Assembly (NCBI GenBank): GCA_027563935.2
Contig: CM050449.1
Coordinates: 47,900,507 to 47,964,506, forward strand
Direction of reading: 5' to 3'
DNA from: Costus lasius
Taxonomy: Eukaryota; Streptophyta; Magnoliopsida; Zingiberales; Costaceae
DNA: 64,000 nucleotides
Positions 1-11,901 of the stretch are shown here, piece by piece; the first letter of the stretch is position 1; the number at the start of each line of letters is the position of its first letter. The position numbers were made by a program, and so were the translations under genes. Below the pieces are notes generated by a model that was not told the DNA's origin, did no database searches, and worked only from the letters and a program-made list of their open reading frames with translations.

Positions 1-93
1 TGCAAGAGTGCACAATGAATCATCTTCATACTTATCTTGTGGCATGTATACCTCACCTCTTTCAGTTGCCCACGAGTAGTGATTAAAAGACAT
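1..93 (-). CDS. Start of a gag-like frame of an Athila-type Ty3/gypsy element (partial)
   Basis: On the minus strand an ATG at 93-91 opens a 31-codon frame that is still open at the left edge. It lies about 225 bases downstream of the tRNA-Asp-like primer site at 319-336, where gag of an Athila element would be expected. The visible residues begin MSFNHYSW and are acidic further on. I do not recognise a domain in so short a piece. The call rests on position relative to the LTR and primer site, not on sequence identity. A chance frame of this length is possible. Confidence 0.4.
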   Translation of the reverse strand, partial: MSFNHYSWATERGEVYMPQDKYEDDSLCTLA

Positions 94-349
94 ATCTTCA
101 AATCTATTAAGAACAGAAAGATTATCCAACACCAATCAATCAAAATATAAAAAAAAAAATATAAAACACAAGCAAATTCACAAATTTTAGAAATCACAGT
201 TCTGTCACAACTTGTGAAAATCCAAAACCTGCAAAAATAGAAAACAAAGTTAAATCTAAAACAACTAAAACTTAGTCTAGCAATACTAACAACTATTTTG
301 ATATTAACAAAACTAAGGTCCCCGGCAACGGCATCAAAAAAGTCAAACT
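94..349 (-). other. Leader of the left Athila-like element, with primer binding site
   Basis: This is the untranslated stretch between the LTR end (about 350) and the gag-like ATG. Read on the minus strand, the primer site is at 336-319: TGATGCCGTTGCCGGGGA. It differs at two positions (GC to AT) from the tRNA-Asp-complementary site typical of Athila elements. The remainder is A/T-rich and holds nothing else I recognise. Confidence 0.6.
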
Positions 350-2112
350 TGTTGTGTCTGCAAGTGCATGGATACTCGAAGTAATAAAAAGATATCGAAC
401 CCACAGAGACCTATGTGTTAACTACCAAATAATTGTTTTCCCACTAGCTAAGCGAACCAAATTTGATAGAAGTAACTATGCAGAGAATATGCTAAAGAGA
501 TAATCAGAGAGAAACATTGGGACTAGGGTTTCATCCTCCTTAATTCCAATGACTAGATTTAAATAAAAGGTCGTCAGTCTAATTTCATCATGATAAAGAT
601 GTAATTTACTTGATAAAGATATTTTCTCACTTTCGTGCAGACAATCATGCATGGACCAATCCTCGTTTTCGCGTAAGATCTATCCCAACGCTGAAAATAA
701 GTAAACCATCAACAAAGAACTCAAGGATCACTTTCGTGCATCTAAATTCTAAGTTGACTATCTCAAGTGGAATCTCAAGGATCACTTTCATGCATCCGAG
801 TCTCAACACAAGTTCTACTTAAGGTTCTCCGACGACTTGATCCTCACTTTCATGCAAGATCAAATCAAGTCTAACACAATAACTCATCCTAGATTCAATT
901 TATCAACATGGCAACAAAATTACTAAAAATCAGAATTCAAAGAACAAACCTAAGTTCTTATGATAAGTTCCAAACTCAATGATTTTTAGGGTTCCAAATT
1001 TTACAATCAACCTTTCAATCTATTTTGCAAAATTCTAAAACATGAAGATAATATGAAACTATGGATAATTAAAGACAAGTCATCACAAAAGCAGAATTAT
1101 CATGATAAAACTATCTTGACGAAGTAAAAGTCATCTAGTCATATAAAATCAAGGAAATTACTCCCCCATGTTAAGCAAGCATGGAAGAGGAAATAGAATA
1201 AACCATAGTTTCAAAGTATCAAAAATCAAGGGGAGAGGGAGATGGAAATTACAGCCGTAATTTGTGACTATTAATAGTGTCGGCGCCCACTCTTTCATCG
1301 ATTTCTCTTCCAATTGATCTCCTTTTTTTCTAAAACTAATCTGATGTCCTCCCCTCCTCCAGGTGAAGCTTCATTGTAAAATTCACAGCCTGAGGTGACC
1401 TCCACGCCTCTCGGTGTGCGGCCGAACCCTAGAGACACCTCTATTGATTACTCCACGAATAGGTCTTAAAAATTAGGGCTTTTACTCTCCTTATCTTCTC
1501 CTCATTGAGATGAGTCCATAGCTTCTTTCGGATCTCAATTTGGATGTTTGGATCTCAAGATATGGTCCGCGCAAGAATCGGGCCCGAAAAACTCACGTGT
1601 CTAGGTTAAAATTACGGTAGTGCCATAATTTGGTTTTGTGAACCCTGGGTCAAAATTATGGCCTGTGAAAAATATTACGGTAGTGCCATAATTTCTTCTG
1701 TGGATTTCTGACCAAAATATGGCTAGTATAAATCATCATGGCGATGCCGTAAAATCTTCTGTATGAAAATCACCCAAAATACAGCAATGCTCCGAAATTA
1801 TCGTAGTATTGTGAAAATACGGTACCGTAATCATGATTACGGCACTACCGTAATTTGAGTTATAGCTTGGATTTGCGTGAAATTCATCATCTATCCTCTT
1901 CTTGATGATGAGAATTCTTCTATGTATTTGATTTTGCTTGGAAATGCCTTAAAATCATGCCCATTTTACCTAAAAATCATGAAAAACCAAAATAGAAGTA
2001 GATTTTGCAATATTTGATAAAAAAATGCATAAAAATAAACAAAGTAGTAATAATATAACACAAAAAGATATACAAAATGGTATGAAATTTACTATAAATT
2101 TTGGTGTCATCA
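350..2112 (-). repeat. Left Athila-like LTR (5' LTR of an element running leftward)
   Basis: On the minus strand it starts TGATGACACC at 2112 and ends CACAACA at 350, followed by a spacer and the primer site, so it is a 5' LTR. The same LTR family occurs in opposite orientation at 43070-44931. The two copies share an ordered series of blocks (for example a GGTCTCTGTGG block, a CTAGTCCCAAT block and the TTTTTATGC block near the start) but are clearly diverged. The segment 1608-1856 carries palindromic repeats. No gene is seen in it; the short frames at 610-822 look like chance. Confidence 0.7.
1608..1856. repeat. Cluster of degenerate palindromes in the left Athila-like LTR
   Basis: The unit ATTACGGTAGTGCCATAATT and variants recur about five times, ending in the well kept copy ATTACGGCACTACCGTAAT near 1836-1854. 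Each unit is an imperfect inverted repeat. The right-hand LTR has a matching, better ordered array. Confidence 0.75.
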
Positions 2113-2760
2113 TTTTCCATTAAGGAACATTGTCTTCACATCCATCTGTCATATCCCATAATCATGATATGCAGCTATAGCAAGCAGAATCTAAATGGAT
2201 TTGATCATGGCAACTGGCGAGAAGGTTTCATCATAGTCCACCCCGTGGATTTGTTTGAATCCTTTAGCCACTATTCTACCCTAATAGGTAACTATGTTGC
2301 CATCCATGTCAGTCTTCCTCTTGAAGACCCATTTACACCCTATGGGTTTTACCCCATCAGGCAGCTCAACCAAATCCCAGACTTGGTTAGCTAACATGGA
2401 ATCCATCTCGAATCGCATGGCCTCAAGCCATCTCTTGGAGTCCGGTCCACTAACTGCCTCATCATAGGTTCTGGGCTCATCCTCAATGATGAAGATCTCG
2501 TCATCTTGGGTCGGCAGCCACCCATACCTTTCAGGCGCACGACGAATCCTCCTACACCTACGTGCGACCTATGTCTGAGCCTCAAGCTACCTAGCAGCCG
2601 GTGCAAGCAGCTCAGGTTCCATCTCTGTGTCTTGTGGTTGTACTTGGACCTCATCCAAGTCAAACTTCCTCCCACTAATTTCTTTCATGAGAAATTCTTT
2701 CTCTAGAAAGACAGCACCCCGAGCAATAAAAACTTTATTTTCAGTGGGAATATAGAAGTA
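2113..2760 (-). pseudogene. Copia pol fragment F, left piece (RT start and integrase C-terminus)
   Basis: Reading leftward from 2765, the minus strand matches the integrase C-terminal region (YYFYIPTENKVF, FLEKEF), a connector rich in charged residues, and the first part of reverse transcriptase (NQVWDLVELP, CKWVFK, QMDVKT). It has several in-frame stops, so it is dead. It ends abruptly in RT at the Athila-like LTR (2112). On the other side it is interrupted by element D. The match resumes at 42718 after one copy of the GTAAC duplication. F is a more diverged copia element than A, B and C. Confidence 0.8.
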
Positions 2761-2765
2761 GTAAC

Positions 2766-4463
2766 TGTTAGGGAATGCCGGGTGTAATTTAAAATTTTGC
2801 AGTCCCAGGACGCAGCGGAAGAAGCATTACACCCGAAACACATTCCTATCCAAGGATCCATGCGAGAGAGAAGACACAAGGATGTGTTAGAGATGTACCT
2901 CTTTTGCTTGTTTAGATGTCGAAGCCATGTTGAAGGCACCCAAGTGTTCGCACTCTACAAGTATCCACGCGTCGACTCCTTGATCGTTGCTCCCTTCCAC
3001 GCTCGGTGCTAGCCTCGGGAAGAGAATCGAGCCTTAGGGTTCCTTCACTCATCTTGCGCCTCCTCCAAGGTTCATGCGCCAAGTGCAAGGAAGATGCCGC
3101 CAACTCCTTATCCTCTTCACTCCAAGAGAAGAGGGAGAAGATGAGTTTCGGCCTTGAGGAAGATTATGGGGAAATTGCGCCACCAAGTCCTTCTCCAAGT
3201 CACACCAAGAGGAGAGGAAGGAGAAGACTTGCGGTCACTTGTTGGAAGAAGGGTTGCGCCACTTTGATGTTGTCACCCTTTGCCCTTGCTTTTGCCCCTC
3301 TATTTGTGTTCACGTCTCCAAGTGTTCATCATCTAGAGAGGGCAACAATGGGTCCTATAAATAGGACTAGAGGCGGCTTGGGCAAGGGCTAGGATTACGC
3401 CAAGTTTATGGCTAGGATGAAGGAGTCTTGAGGTAAGGAAAGTCTCTAAGACTTTGCCATAAACCTCATTCAACCCATCCATATTTGTCCAAGCACTATA
3501 TCAGCCCAAGACATGCCTTAAATGCATTCTTACCATGAAAGGATAAATGGCTAGGCGCAACATGCATGAGGAATTTCGGCTAGAGTGGTGTCTTGGGAGA
3601 AACTAGGGTTTGAAGTAAGGTAAGTCTCCAAGACATTACCATATACCTCTTCCCTATGTCCATATGCGCCTAGGAACTTCCCATAAAAGTTCTCAAGCCA
3701 TATCAGCCCCAAGACTTGCCTTAGAAGCAAGTATTCCATCCAAAGAAGAAGGGCTAGGCGCCCTTTACTTCCATAATGAAGCAAAGGCGCCTCCCTCACC
3801 CCATTATGCCCCTAGGCGCCAATGGGGTGAGATTTCTCCCCATTATACCCTTTTAAGCCAATTCCTCTTCATGACAACTAATTATTGGGCCTCATTGGAT
3901 AATGAGCTAGCCCAAACTTCATGGTGTGGGTTGATTAAGCCATTGGATCTAATCCAATGCAACCCTAATCCAAATGTGACCAATCTAGGTCAATTTCGGG
4001 TCAACCTGCCAAAAATGAAGTTTGGCTCCAATAATTTTCTTCCGACTCATCAGGCCCATTGGCACTGATGAAATCTTCCAAATTGATCCAAGTTATCCAA
4101 TAACTTGATCCTAAGGCTTCTGATTAAAGCAACGTCAAGAGTCTATTGCGTGTGACCCTGTAGGATCCATATGATGATGGCAATGATGTAAACATCATAA
4201 GTAGTGAGGGGTATCTAGCAACACATCACTACTACCCATGTCATAGGACTTAAGTCATTATGGCAACAACTCCTAACAAACAACGAGGATTCCTATTGCA
4301 TTACAGATCCCTTTGCCTAAGCTGATATCCTGCCATTGGATTAGTCTCAAGTTTATTATCCAATGCATTGGTCTTGACTCAACAAGTGTGGCCACACTTT
4401 CCTATCATGCACCAATAAGCTGGGGCGCCCCGAGTGGATATCATGCTTCCAATAAGGAAGGGG
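2766..4463 (-). repeat. 3' LTR of element D, distal piece
   Basis: It begins TGTTAGGGAATGCC on the plus strand (the LTR 3' end) and matches 40517-42190 almost base for base. At 4459-4463 (AGGGG) it is cut by element A and resumes at 35192. The intact partner LTR keeps the unoccupied insertion site at about 42186-42192. The 134-codon plus-strand frame at 3664-4068 is antisense to the LTR and looks fortuitous. Confidence 0.9.
4151..4232 (-). other. Conserved hairpin module in the D 3' LTR
   Basis: On the minus strand the module has an outer stem GTAGTGA/TCACTAC, an inner hairpin with loop TGCTAG, a second hairpin ATGATGT/ACATCAT and a distal CCT-ACA-GGG block ending near GTCACAC. The same layout occurs in the A-family and G LTRs with different stem sequences. 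It may act as a structured RNA; no function is shown. Confidence 0.55.
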
Positions 4464-5249
4464 TATTGGGGTATGCCCTTAAGGCTAATGTTTGAGGCCT
4501 TGGGATTATATCAGTATCATGTATAAACTCTATGTTTATAAAGGCAATGGTTGTTATTCAGGTTGTTACATTATCTGCTGCAATGTGTATACTTCTGAAT
4601 AATGTCTCAATGATGTTCAGCTAGTCTGACATGCAGTTAAGTCCTTAGTCGAGATATCTTGGTGAACATGAGACAGCCTTGATATGATTGAGACTAATAT
4701 GTGTTCTAATCATATAGGATGCTTTGAGCATGGAATAAGATGTTGACTCATGGGTACATTGGATGTACTGGACAGACCCTACATAGGATGTTCAATTGCT
4801 TGTCACAATGTGAATAATCCTTGTATGCATACAAGTGGCATATTTCCTTTGACTTGAGATCACTTGTGTTTCTAAATGATGATTGGCATTGTTTTGAGAT
4901 AGTTCGATATCATTTGAAACATAATGGTTATAGACTATCTTGGATAATGAGCATGAGTCATGTTAGGGCACTAGTGATAGATATAGGATTGCCGTCTCCT
5001 AGTTTGGAGTGTGATGTTCTAATGGGGCCCCCCCTTGGATGAGATGATTGAGAAAGTGTATGGCCATACCCAGATGACTATGTTCATCTGATCTAATCAT
5101 TCTCATTGTATTGGAGTTACAGGCTTGACACGCTTGTCCAATAAGAACATCCAGTGGCAAAGGAAACATGTATGCCTAGTGAGTTGAATTCACACTTGTG
5201 CTATGGTTTGGGTGTAGTCTTGGAAGACTTTTTCCTTTATATCGGGAGA

Positions 5250-5336
5250 CAGTGAAGTGTTGCTACATACCCCTCACTGATCGTGATAACGTGAGTTATC
5301 GTTACCGACATTTGAAGGAAACCCTTAGGGTCGCAC
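5250..5336 (+). other. Conserved hairpin module in the A 5' LTR
   Basis: Outer stem CAGTGA/TCACTG, inner hairpin with a TGCTA-type loop, a second hairpin with stem GATAAC/GTTATC-like arms, then ACCCTTAGGGTCGCAC with a CCC-TTA-GGG mini-stem. The module is present in every A-family LTR in this window. Confidence 0.6.
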
Positions 5337-6017
5337 AATTTGATGATATGGCTTACTTATGTCAGATCGTGTGGACTGAATTATTTTGGTTCAGTTTAAA
5401 GGAGTTTAAACTCTGATTGTAAGTGAGATCTGGTCTGATCATGTTTGATTGATTAGGGCTTGAGATCGGTAAGCTTCGATCGAGAGGTTGGATGCTAGAT
5501 CAGTGAGATCAAGAGCATCAAGAGATGAACGGTTAGATCTTGAACCATTTGGTTTGATGAGATCAGAATCAATGCTGGTTTGATTTGGTCTTTGAACCAA
5601 ATTGAAAGGAACCGAATTGGTTTGAACCGGTTCACATGTGTGAACGTATGGTTCAAGTTGAAAGCGTTTTTGGTCGATTATGAGATCATGGGCGCATGGC
5701 TTCTATTTTTGGAAAGTCATGAAGGCCACTTCCTCTCAACGCCTAAACGCCTAAAAACGTATTGCCTCTTCTCTCTCGACACACTCTCTCGTGTGTGACT
5801 TCTTCACGCTTTGAGAGAATTCCGAAAAAGGAGAAGAGAACAAGGGCTACCATTCGGCAAGCAAGAGATCATCTAAAACTCTCCTTCACGCGACTAGGAC
5901 ACTTGGAGATCCTTGCTAGCACAAGGAGCGACAAGGAGGAAGCCCTCTTCATCTTGTGTGCGCACGCTTTGGAGGAGAGCCACATCGCCCTCTTGCTTCC
6001 AAGTCGCCATCTAAGAC

Positions 6018-6026
6018 ATGGCATTG
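6018..6026 (+). other. Predicted LTR-encoded first exon of gag (element A)
   Basis: ATG plus two codons (M-A-L), directly followed by GTATGA, a good plant 5' splice donor. Splicing to the AG at 9664-9665 would continue in frame into gag. All other A-family LTRs here keep an ATG, two codons and a GT in the same place, although the LTRs around it are diverged. Prediction only; no transcript data. Confidence 0.6.
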
Positions 6027-6174
6027 GTATGATTTCTTCTTAAGATCTATACAATTGTTAAAGTTAATCATATGATCCTGCTACATGCGATCCTAGGAAA
6101 CCCTAGATTCCGCCCATGCAAGTTTCTTATATGCGCATGATTAGGGTTTTCCCCCCTCATAGGGGACTTTCAAT

Positions 6175-6186
6175 TGGTATCAGAGC
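6175..6186 (+). other. Primer binding site of element A
   Basis: TGGTATCAGAGC, two bases after the LTR end, matches the 3' end of plant initiator Met tRNA in complement, as usual for Ty1/copia elements. Confidence 0.9.
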
Positions 6187-7512
6187 GAGGTTCATGGCAT
6201 GATCTTATATGATTGCTTTGTTTTTGTGTGATCCATGTATGCGTTGCATAGTTAGATCTAAACCTTTATGCGAAACTACATGCTAGTTTTCGAAAAATAC
6301 ATGTATGTTTTACATTGATGTATTGGCGCATGTTAAAGTTTTGTTTTGTTAAAACTTAATTACTTGCGCGACTCACCTTAGATCTATATCTGCGCCTACT
6401 TTAAACCCTTAGACGGGTTGATAGGGTTGAAATCATCAGTTTTGTCTGGACCCAACAGTCTGATCAGACCATCTGACAGCCTAGATGGGTCGACCAGACG
6501 GCACCTGTGCGCAAGCACGAGGTGGCTATAGGTCGACTGCAGACAGACGTGTAGCGATGTCTGGTTGAGACAACAAATGAACGCTCTTGAGTTAGGCCCG
6601 GGGTTACACCCGCTTGCCAGAACTCATGGAGGTTGTTCAGCCCTTTGCGCATGCATGGTTGACCATTAGGTCAACTCAAGTCAGTTAGGACTTGGTGCAT
6701 GTAAAGGCAGTGGATCGGACTAGACATGATGAGTGGATCCCTATTAATGTACCGTTGTAAGGTAGTAGGGCACATAAGGAAAATAAAATTGATGCCAATG
6801 GGTTTTCAAAAATTTTATTTTCTTATTGTTGGATCACATGATGATTGTATACCATGATGTGTGTTTATTTAATCTTATGTGGGCTGCCCATATTTAATGT
6901 GTGCTGTGCTGGGGCCTGCGTGCCTGGAATAATTGTAAATTATTTTTATTGTGATCTGCGCATCACATGTTAATTAATTTATACAATGTAATTGACCTGC
7001 GTGTCAATATTGTCTAGATAGATTAAATTGTATTTTAATCAGACAAGAGCACAGAGCACACTTGGCAGAGGCGCATGCAGCAGTGGCTTGACCAGGTGGG
7101 AGGTCCAGGGTTCGACTCTGGGACAGGCGCATTTACCTGGTGGGCGCACCTGAGCTGCAGTGGGCGCTTGGGCCCTAGGTTGGGCCAGATGAGATGCAAA
7201 AGACCCATGAAGAGCTCAAGTGAAGACTTAAGTTAAAATTAAGGTCTTACCTAGGCTTAATGGGCTTTTACCACATAAGATTAGCATGCTTTCTATTTAT
7301 CGTTTATATAATTAGAATTGCATGATTTAATCTTCTGCTATCACCATAGGGTTTGCATGATAGTTAAGAAGATAAAAGACCGTTAAAATCCAACGCTAAA
7401 ATATCAAGCTCGTTAGCCTTCTGGCGCGAAACCTCACTGTTCTGACTATCGTTGGGGCCGTGTTGTACCCACTCAGTGGGCACGCCCATCTATCTTCAGA
7501 CGGTGTGTGATT

Positions 7513-9195
7513 TGAAAGTCCCCTAGAACAAGGGGGGGGGGGGCGAAACCCTAATAGGAGGCGCAACAAAACTCTAGCGGAATCTATGGTTTCTAACAGG
7601 ATCGCATAGCATGTAATATATTCAACTTTCAATGAAAAGCGATTCTTACCATTGCCATCGCTTAGATGGTGTCTTGGAAGGAAAGGCGCAAATGCTCCTT
7701 CTCCTAAGGTGACGCACACAATTGATGTCACCTACTCTTCTCTTGGTGCTCCTTGTGCTAGCAAGGCTCCAAGAGGTCCTTGTCGTATCGAAGGGAAGAG
7801 AATCCTTTGCTTGGCGATTTCTTCCTTCTCCTTTTTCGTCAACCTCTTCACCACTCTCAAGAGAGCTTGTTGGCGACGAGAGATGAGGAGAGACGAGAGA
7901 TGAAAGCGTCTTAGGCGTGAACGTGAGGCGTTCCCACGTTTAGAAGTCATGGCTTCTAAATTTAGTAAACCCCAAACGTTCATGCGATCATGGGTTCACC
8001 CCATGCGCAAACTCATCTTCTCTTGAACCTTGCGCTCACTCAATGAGCCGGTTCAATTTGGTTTGGTTCAAAGACCAATCAACCCAAGCCATTAGTCCAG
8101 ATCCTATTAAACCCTAAGGCTCTTGATCTGACCGTCGATCTCTTGATGCTGCTGATCTCACTGATCTAGCATCCATTCTCTCGATCGAAGCTTACCGATC
8201 TCAAGCCCTAATCAATCAAACATGATCAGACCAGATCTCACTTACAATCAGAGATTAAATCCCTTTAAACTGAACCTGAATAATTCAGTCCACACGATCT
8301 GACTTAAGTAAGCCATATCATCAAATTGTGCGACCCTGAGGGTTTCCTTTAAATGTCGGTAACGATAACTCACGTTATCACGATCAGTGAGGGGTATCTA
8401 GCAACACATCACTGTCTCCCGATATAAAGGAAAGAGTCTTCCAAGACTACACCCAAACCACAGCACAAGTGTGAATCAACTCACAAGGCATACATGTTTC
8501 CTTTGCCACTGGATGTTCTTATTGGACAAGCGTGTCAAGCTTGTAACTCCAATATGATGAGCATGATTAGATCAGATGAACATAGTCACCTGGGTATGGC
8601 CATACTCTTTTCTCAATCATCTCATCCAGGGGGCCCTTTAGAACATCTCACTCCAATTAAGGAGACGGCAATCCTATGTCTATCACTAGTGCCCTAACCT
8701 GACTCAAGCTCACCATCCAAGATAGTCTATAATCATTATGTTTCAAATGATATTGAACTACCTCAAAACAATGACAATCATCATTTAGAAACACAAGTGA
8801 TCTCAAGTCAGAGGACATATGCCACTTGTTGCAATCAAGGATTATTCACATTGTGACAAGCAATTGAATAACCTAGTAGGGTCTGTCCAGTACATCCAAT
8901 GTACCCATGAGTCTACATCTTATTCCATGCTCGAAGCATCCTATAAGATTAGAACACATATTAGTCTTAACCATATCAAGGCTGTCTCATGTTCACCAAG
9001 ATATCTCGACTAAGGACTTTATAGCATGTCAGCCCAGCTGAACAGCTGTTGGACATTATTCAGAAGTACACTTATTACAGCAGACAATGTAACAAACTGA
9101 ATAACAACCATGCCTTTATAAACATAAGAGTTTATTACATGATACTGATACATTCCCAAGGCCTCAAACATTAGCCTTATGGGCATACCCCAACA
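7513..9195 (-). mobile_element. Solo LTR of the A family, reversed, in the leader of element A
   Basis: It starts TGAAAGTCCCC and ends CATACCCCAACA, with a perfect duplication TGATT at 7508-7512 and 9196-9200. The flanks join to a continuous leader, as seen in B at about 14950-14970. Length is 1683. It has no internal region, so it probably formed by LTR-LTR recombination. A run of 12 G lies at 7532-7543 near its 3' end. It carries its own minus-strand ATG-GT exon at about 7660-7650. Confidence 0.95.
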
Positions 9196-9665
9196 TGATT
9201 ACACCTGCGTGTTACAGGGAAGGGATTTATCGCTTCTCGTTGCTCAGCATAGCACGTGGTGGTCTAGGGAGTAGGTCGGGTCAGCTTGACCATGTAGGCT
9301 ACATATGTGGCGCATATGGTAGCTATATGGAGGCAGCCATCTGTGGGATCAGAGACTGTGTTGTACCAACTCAGTTGGCATAGTCTGCTGGATTGCCCAG
9401 ATGAAGGGGAATCGCACGGGTTGGCGATTGGCAGGGATTGCCTACCAGAGATTAGTGTTTGTACTCTCTGTGCATCTTATCTCGCCTGAGCGGGACGCGG
9501 AGACCAAGTATGAAATCTGGATCCCATCTCACTAAAAGAGTTTTACTCTTTCGGGCTGTTTTGCTGGATTTTTCAGCCAGATAAAATAGTGAGAAAAGAA
9601 TCATTCTTAAGTCCTGAATTGATTCTCACATTGATACTGACCTTGCTGTTCTTGCATTGTTGTAG

Positions 9666-11901
9666 ATTACTGCAGCAACGAACACCACGAATTTCAATGT
9701 GCGATCCCTACTAGAAAGGGAGAAGTTTGCTGGACCAAACTTCTCAGACTGGTACGGACACCTTAAGATTGTTCTTAAGGCAGAGAGGAAGCTGTATGTC
9801 CTCGAGACAGCTATACCGCCTCAACCCGCTGCGAACGCCGCAAGGGCGGTTCGGGATGCCTATGAGAAGCATGTCAATGATAGCATTGATGTCGCTTGCC
9901 TGATGCTTGCGTCTATGAAGCCAGAGCTGCACCGTCAGCATGAGGATCTATCTGCTATACAAATTATAGCAAACCTCAAGCTGCTGTATGCTGCACAGGC
10001 TAGGACTGAACGCTACAATTTGACTAAGCTTTTCTTTCAGAGGAAACTGGCTGAAGGAAGTCCAGTGGGAGCTCACGTACTCAAGATGATTGGGTACAAG
10101 GAGGCTCTAGAAAAACTGAGACATACCATCAATCAGGAGCTTGCTGTAGACATCATATTGCAGTCTCTCCCGACCTCTTTCGATCCATTCATCATTAACT
10201 TTAATATGAACAAGATCGACTGTACGCCGGCAGAGTTACTGAATATGCTCTTGACTACAGAGTTGACTCTAAAGGGAAAGCCTGTATCCTCTGTCTTAAT
10301 GGTTCCTTCTAGGAACAAGAAGAAAGGGAAGAAAGGCAAAGCCCCTGTTAAGAGCTACAGCAAGGCTCTGAAACAAAAGGTTAAGCGGTCGAAGGAATAC
10401 AGATGTTTCCACTGTGGCCAGCTGGGTCACTGGAAAAAGGACTGTAAAGCACTCCAAGGAGATAAGAAGGGAAGTTTTGCTTCTGGCTCAGGTATTTACG
10501 TGACTGAAGTCATGGTTTCTTCTTCCATATCATGGGTGTTGGACACTGTATGTGGAGTTCACATTTGTTCAAATGTACAGGAACTCAAGAGAAGAAGACA
10601 GGTGGGACAGCATGAGGTGGACCTACGAGTTGGAAACGGGGCACGGGTTGTTGCTGTTGCTGTAGGCGTTTATTACATCTCATTACCATCTGGACTTGTA
10701 TTGGAACTGGACAATTGTTATTTTGTACCAAGCATTACGAAAAATATTATCTCTATTCCTGCTCTTGTCAGGAAAGGGTTTTCCTTTGAATGCAATATTT
10801 CAAAGTGTATTATTTCTTTTGATAATATTGTTTATGCTACTGGGTCGATTAACAATGGGTTATTCATGTTGGACATGGAATGTTCTATACAACAAATTGA
10901 TAACAAGAAAGCTAAGTATGCTGATAACAGCACCTTGCTATGGCATAGTCGTTTAGGCCATATTAACAAGAAGCGCATTAAGCGGTTGCATGATAATGGA
11001 CTGCTGGGATCATTCTCCTGTGAGGAGCTTGATACATGCAAAGCTTGTTTAATGGGTAAAATGACGAAGTCTCCTTTTTCTAATAAAGGTCAAAGGGCTT
11101 CAGGTTTACTTGACCTCATTCACAGTGATGTGTGTGGGCCATTTAGTAAACATGCTAGAGGTGGCTATTCGTACTTCATTACCTTTACTGATGATTTCAG
11201 TAGGTATGGTTATGTCTATCTAATGAGACATAAAAGTGAATCTTTTGACAAGTTCAAAGAGTTCAAAAATGAAGTACAAAATCAGCTAGGCCGAAATATC
11301 AAGGCACTTCATTCAGATCGAGGTGGAGAATACTTGAGTCGAGAGTTTACTGACTATCTGAAGGAGTGTGGGATTATCTCACAGCTCACTCCGCCAGGAA
11401 CACCGCAATGGAATGGTGTGTCCGAGAGGAGGAACAGAACCTTACTGGATATGGTTCGTTCTATGATGAGTCAGGCTACTTTACCTTACTCCTTTTGGGG
11501 ATTTGCACTGGAAACAGCTGCAAAGGTACTAAACCGAGTGCCATCCAAGGCAGTTTCAAAGACGCCATATGAGTTATGGTATGGGAAACAGCCAAGCTTG
11601 ACGTTTATCAAGATCTGGGGTTGCGAGGCTTATGTCAAAAAGCTCGCCTCTGGGAAACTAGAGAGCAGATCTGAGAAATGTATCTTTGTCGGTTACCCTA
11701 AGGAAACTAAGGGTTATTATTTCTACGATCCCAAAGAGAACAAGGTGTTTGTTGCTCGGACGGCTATTTTTCTTGAGAAGGAATTTCTTCTGCAAGAGGC
11801 CAGTGGGAGAGAAATAAAGCTGGATGAGAATCCAGAAGAAGGACAAAGTAGTCAAGCATAGTTGGATGAGCCTGAGCCAGTAGATCAGGTTACTGAACAA
11901 C
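9666..11901 (+). pseudogene. Gag-Pol of element A, first part (gag, protease, integrase)
   Basis: Copia polyprotein for the capsid, protease and integrase. Visible in order: gag with a CCHC knuckle (CFHCGQLGHWKKDC), protease motif LDTVCG, integrase zinc site (LWHSRLGH ... CKAC) and core D, D, E residues (HSDVCGP, SDRGGEY, NGVSERRNR). The usual gag ATG (9687-9689) is ACG, so without splicing the frame has no AUG at its normal place. The predicted spliced start would bypass that. A CAG to TAG change at 11859-11861 stops the frame after the integrase, and at 11901 element B interrupts it. The protease has DTV where other copies have DTA. Confidence 0.92.

Larger units (their letters stand above)
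4464..6172 (+). repeat. 5' LTR of element A
   Basis: It starts TATTGGGGTATGCCC (the family consensus is TGTTGGGG, so the terminal TG has become TA) and ends ACTTTCA just before the primer site. By eye it differs from the 3' LTR at roughly 16-17 of 1709 positions, about 1 percent. It contains the hairpin module (5250-5336) and a predicted first coding exon (6018-6026). I did not assign a TATA box or start site. Confidence 0.93.
6027..9665 (+). other. Leader and predicted gag intron of element A
   Basis: The stretch between donor GTATGA and acceptor TTGTAG (preceded by a T-rich tract from about 9640). It holds the end of the LTR, the primer site and about 1.8 kb of leader, plus the reversed solo LTR 7513-9195. 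Leader blocks such as GACAGCCTAGATGGG and CAGGGTTCGACTCTGGG are shared with B and I. No protein of its own is recognised. Confidence 0.6.

Noticed and set aside
3664..4068. 134-codon frame in the D LTR, repeated at 41394-41798
   Set aside because: Both copies are the same LTR sequence. The frame is antisense to D and has low-complexity composition.
5272..5336. Hammerhead-like ribozyme in the LTR (GAAA, short stem, GTC near the end of the hairpin module)
   Set aside because: The essential CTGANGA core is absent (CTGATCG instead), and D and G lack the GAAA, so a hammerhead is not supported.
8819..9013. A 64-codon frame antisense to the LTR that recurs in about ten LTR copies
   Set aside because: It is shared because the LTRs are related. 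The first codon is ATG in some copies and GTG in others, it runs against the element, and it has no recognisable domain.
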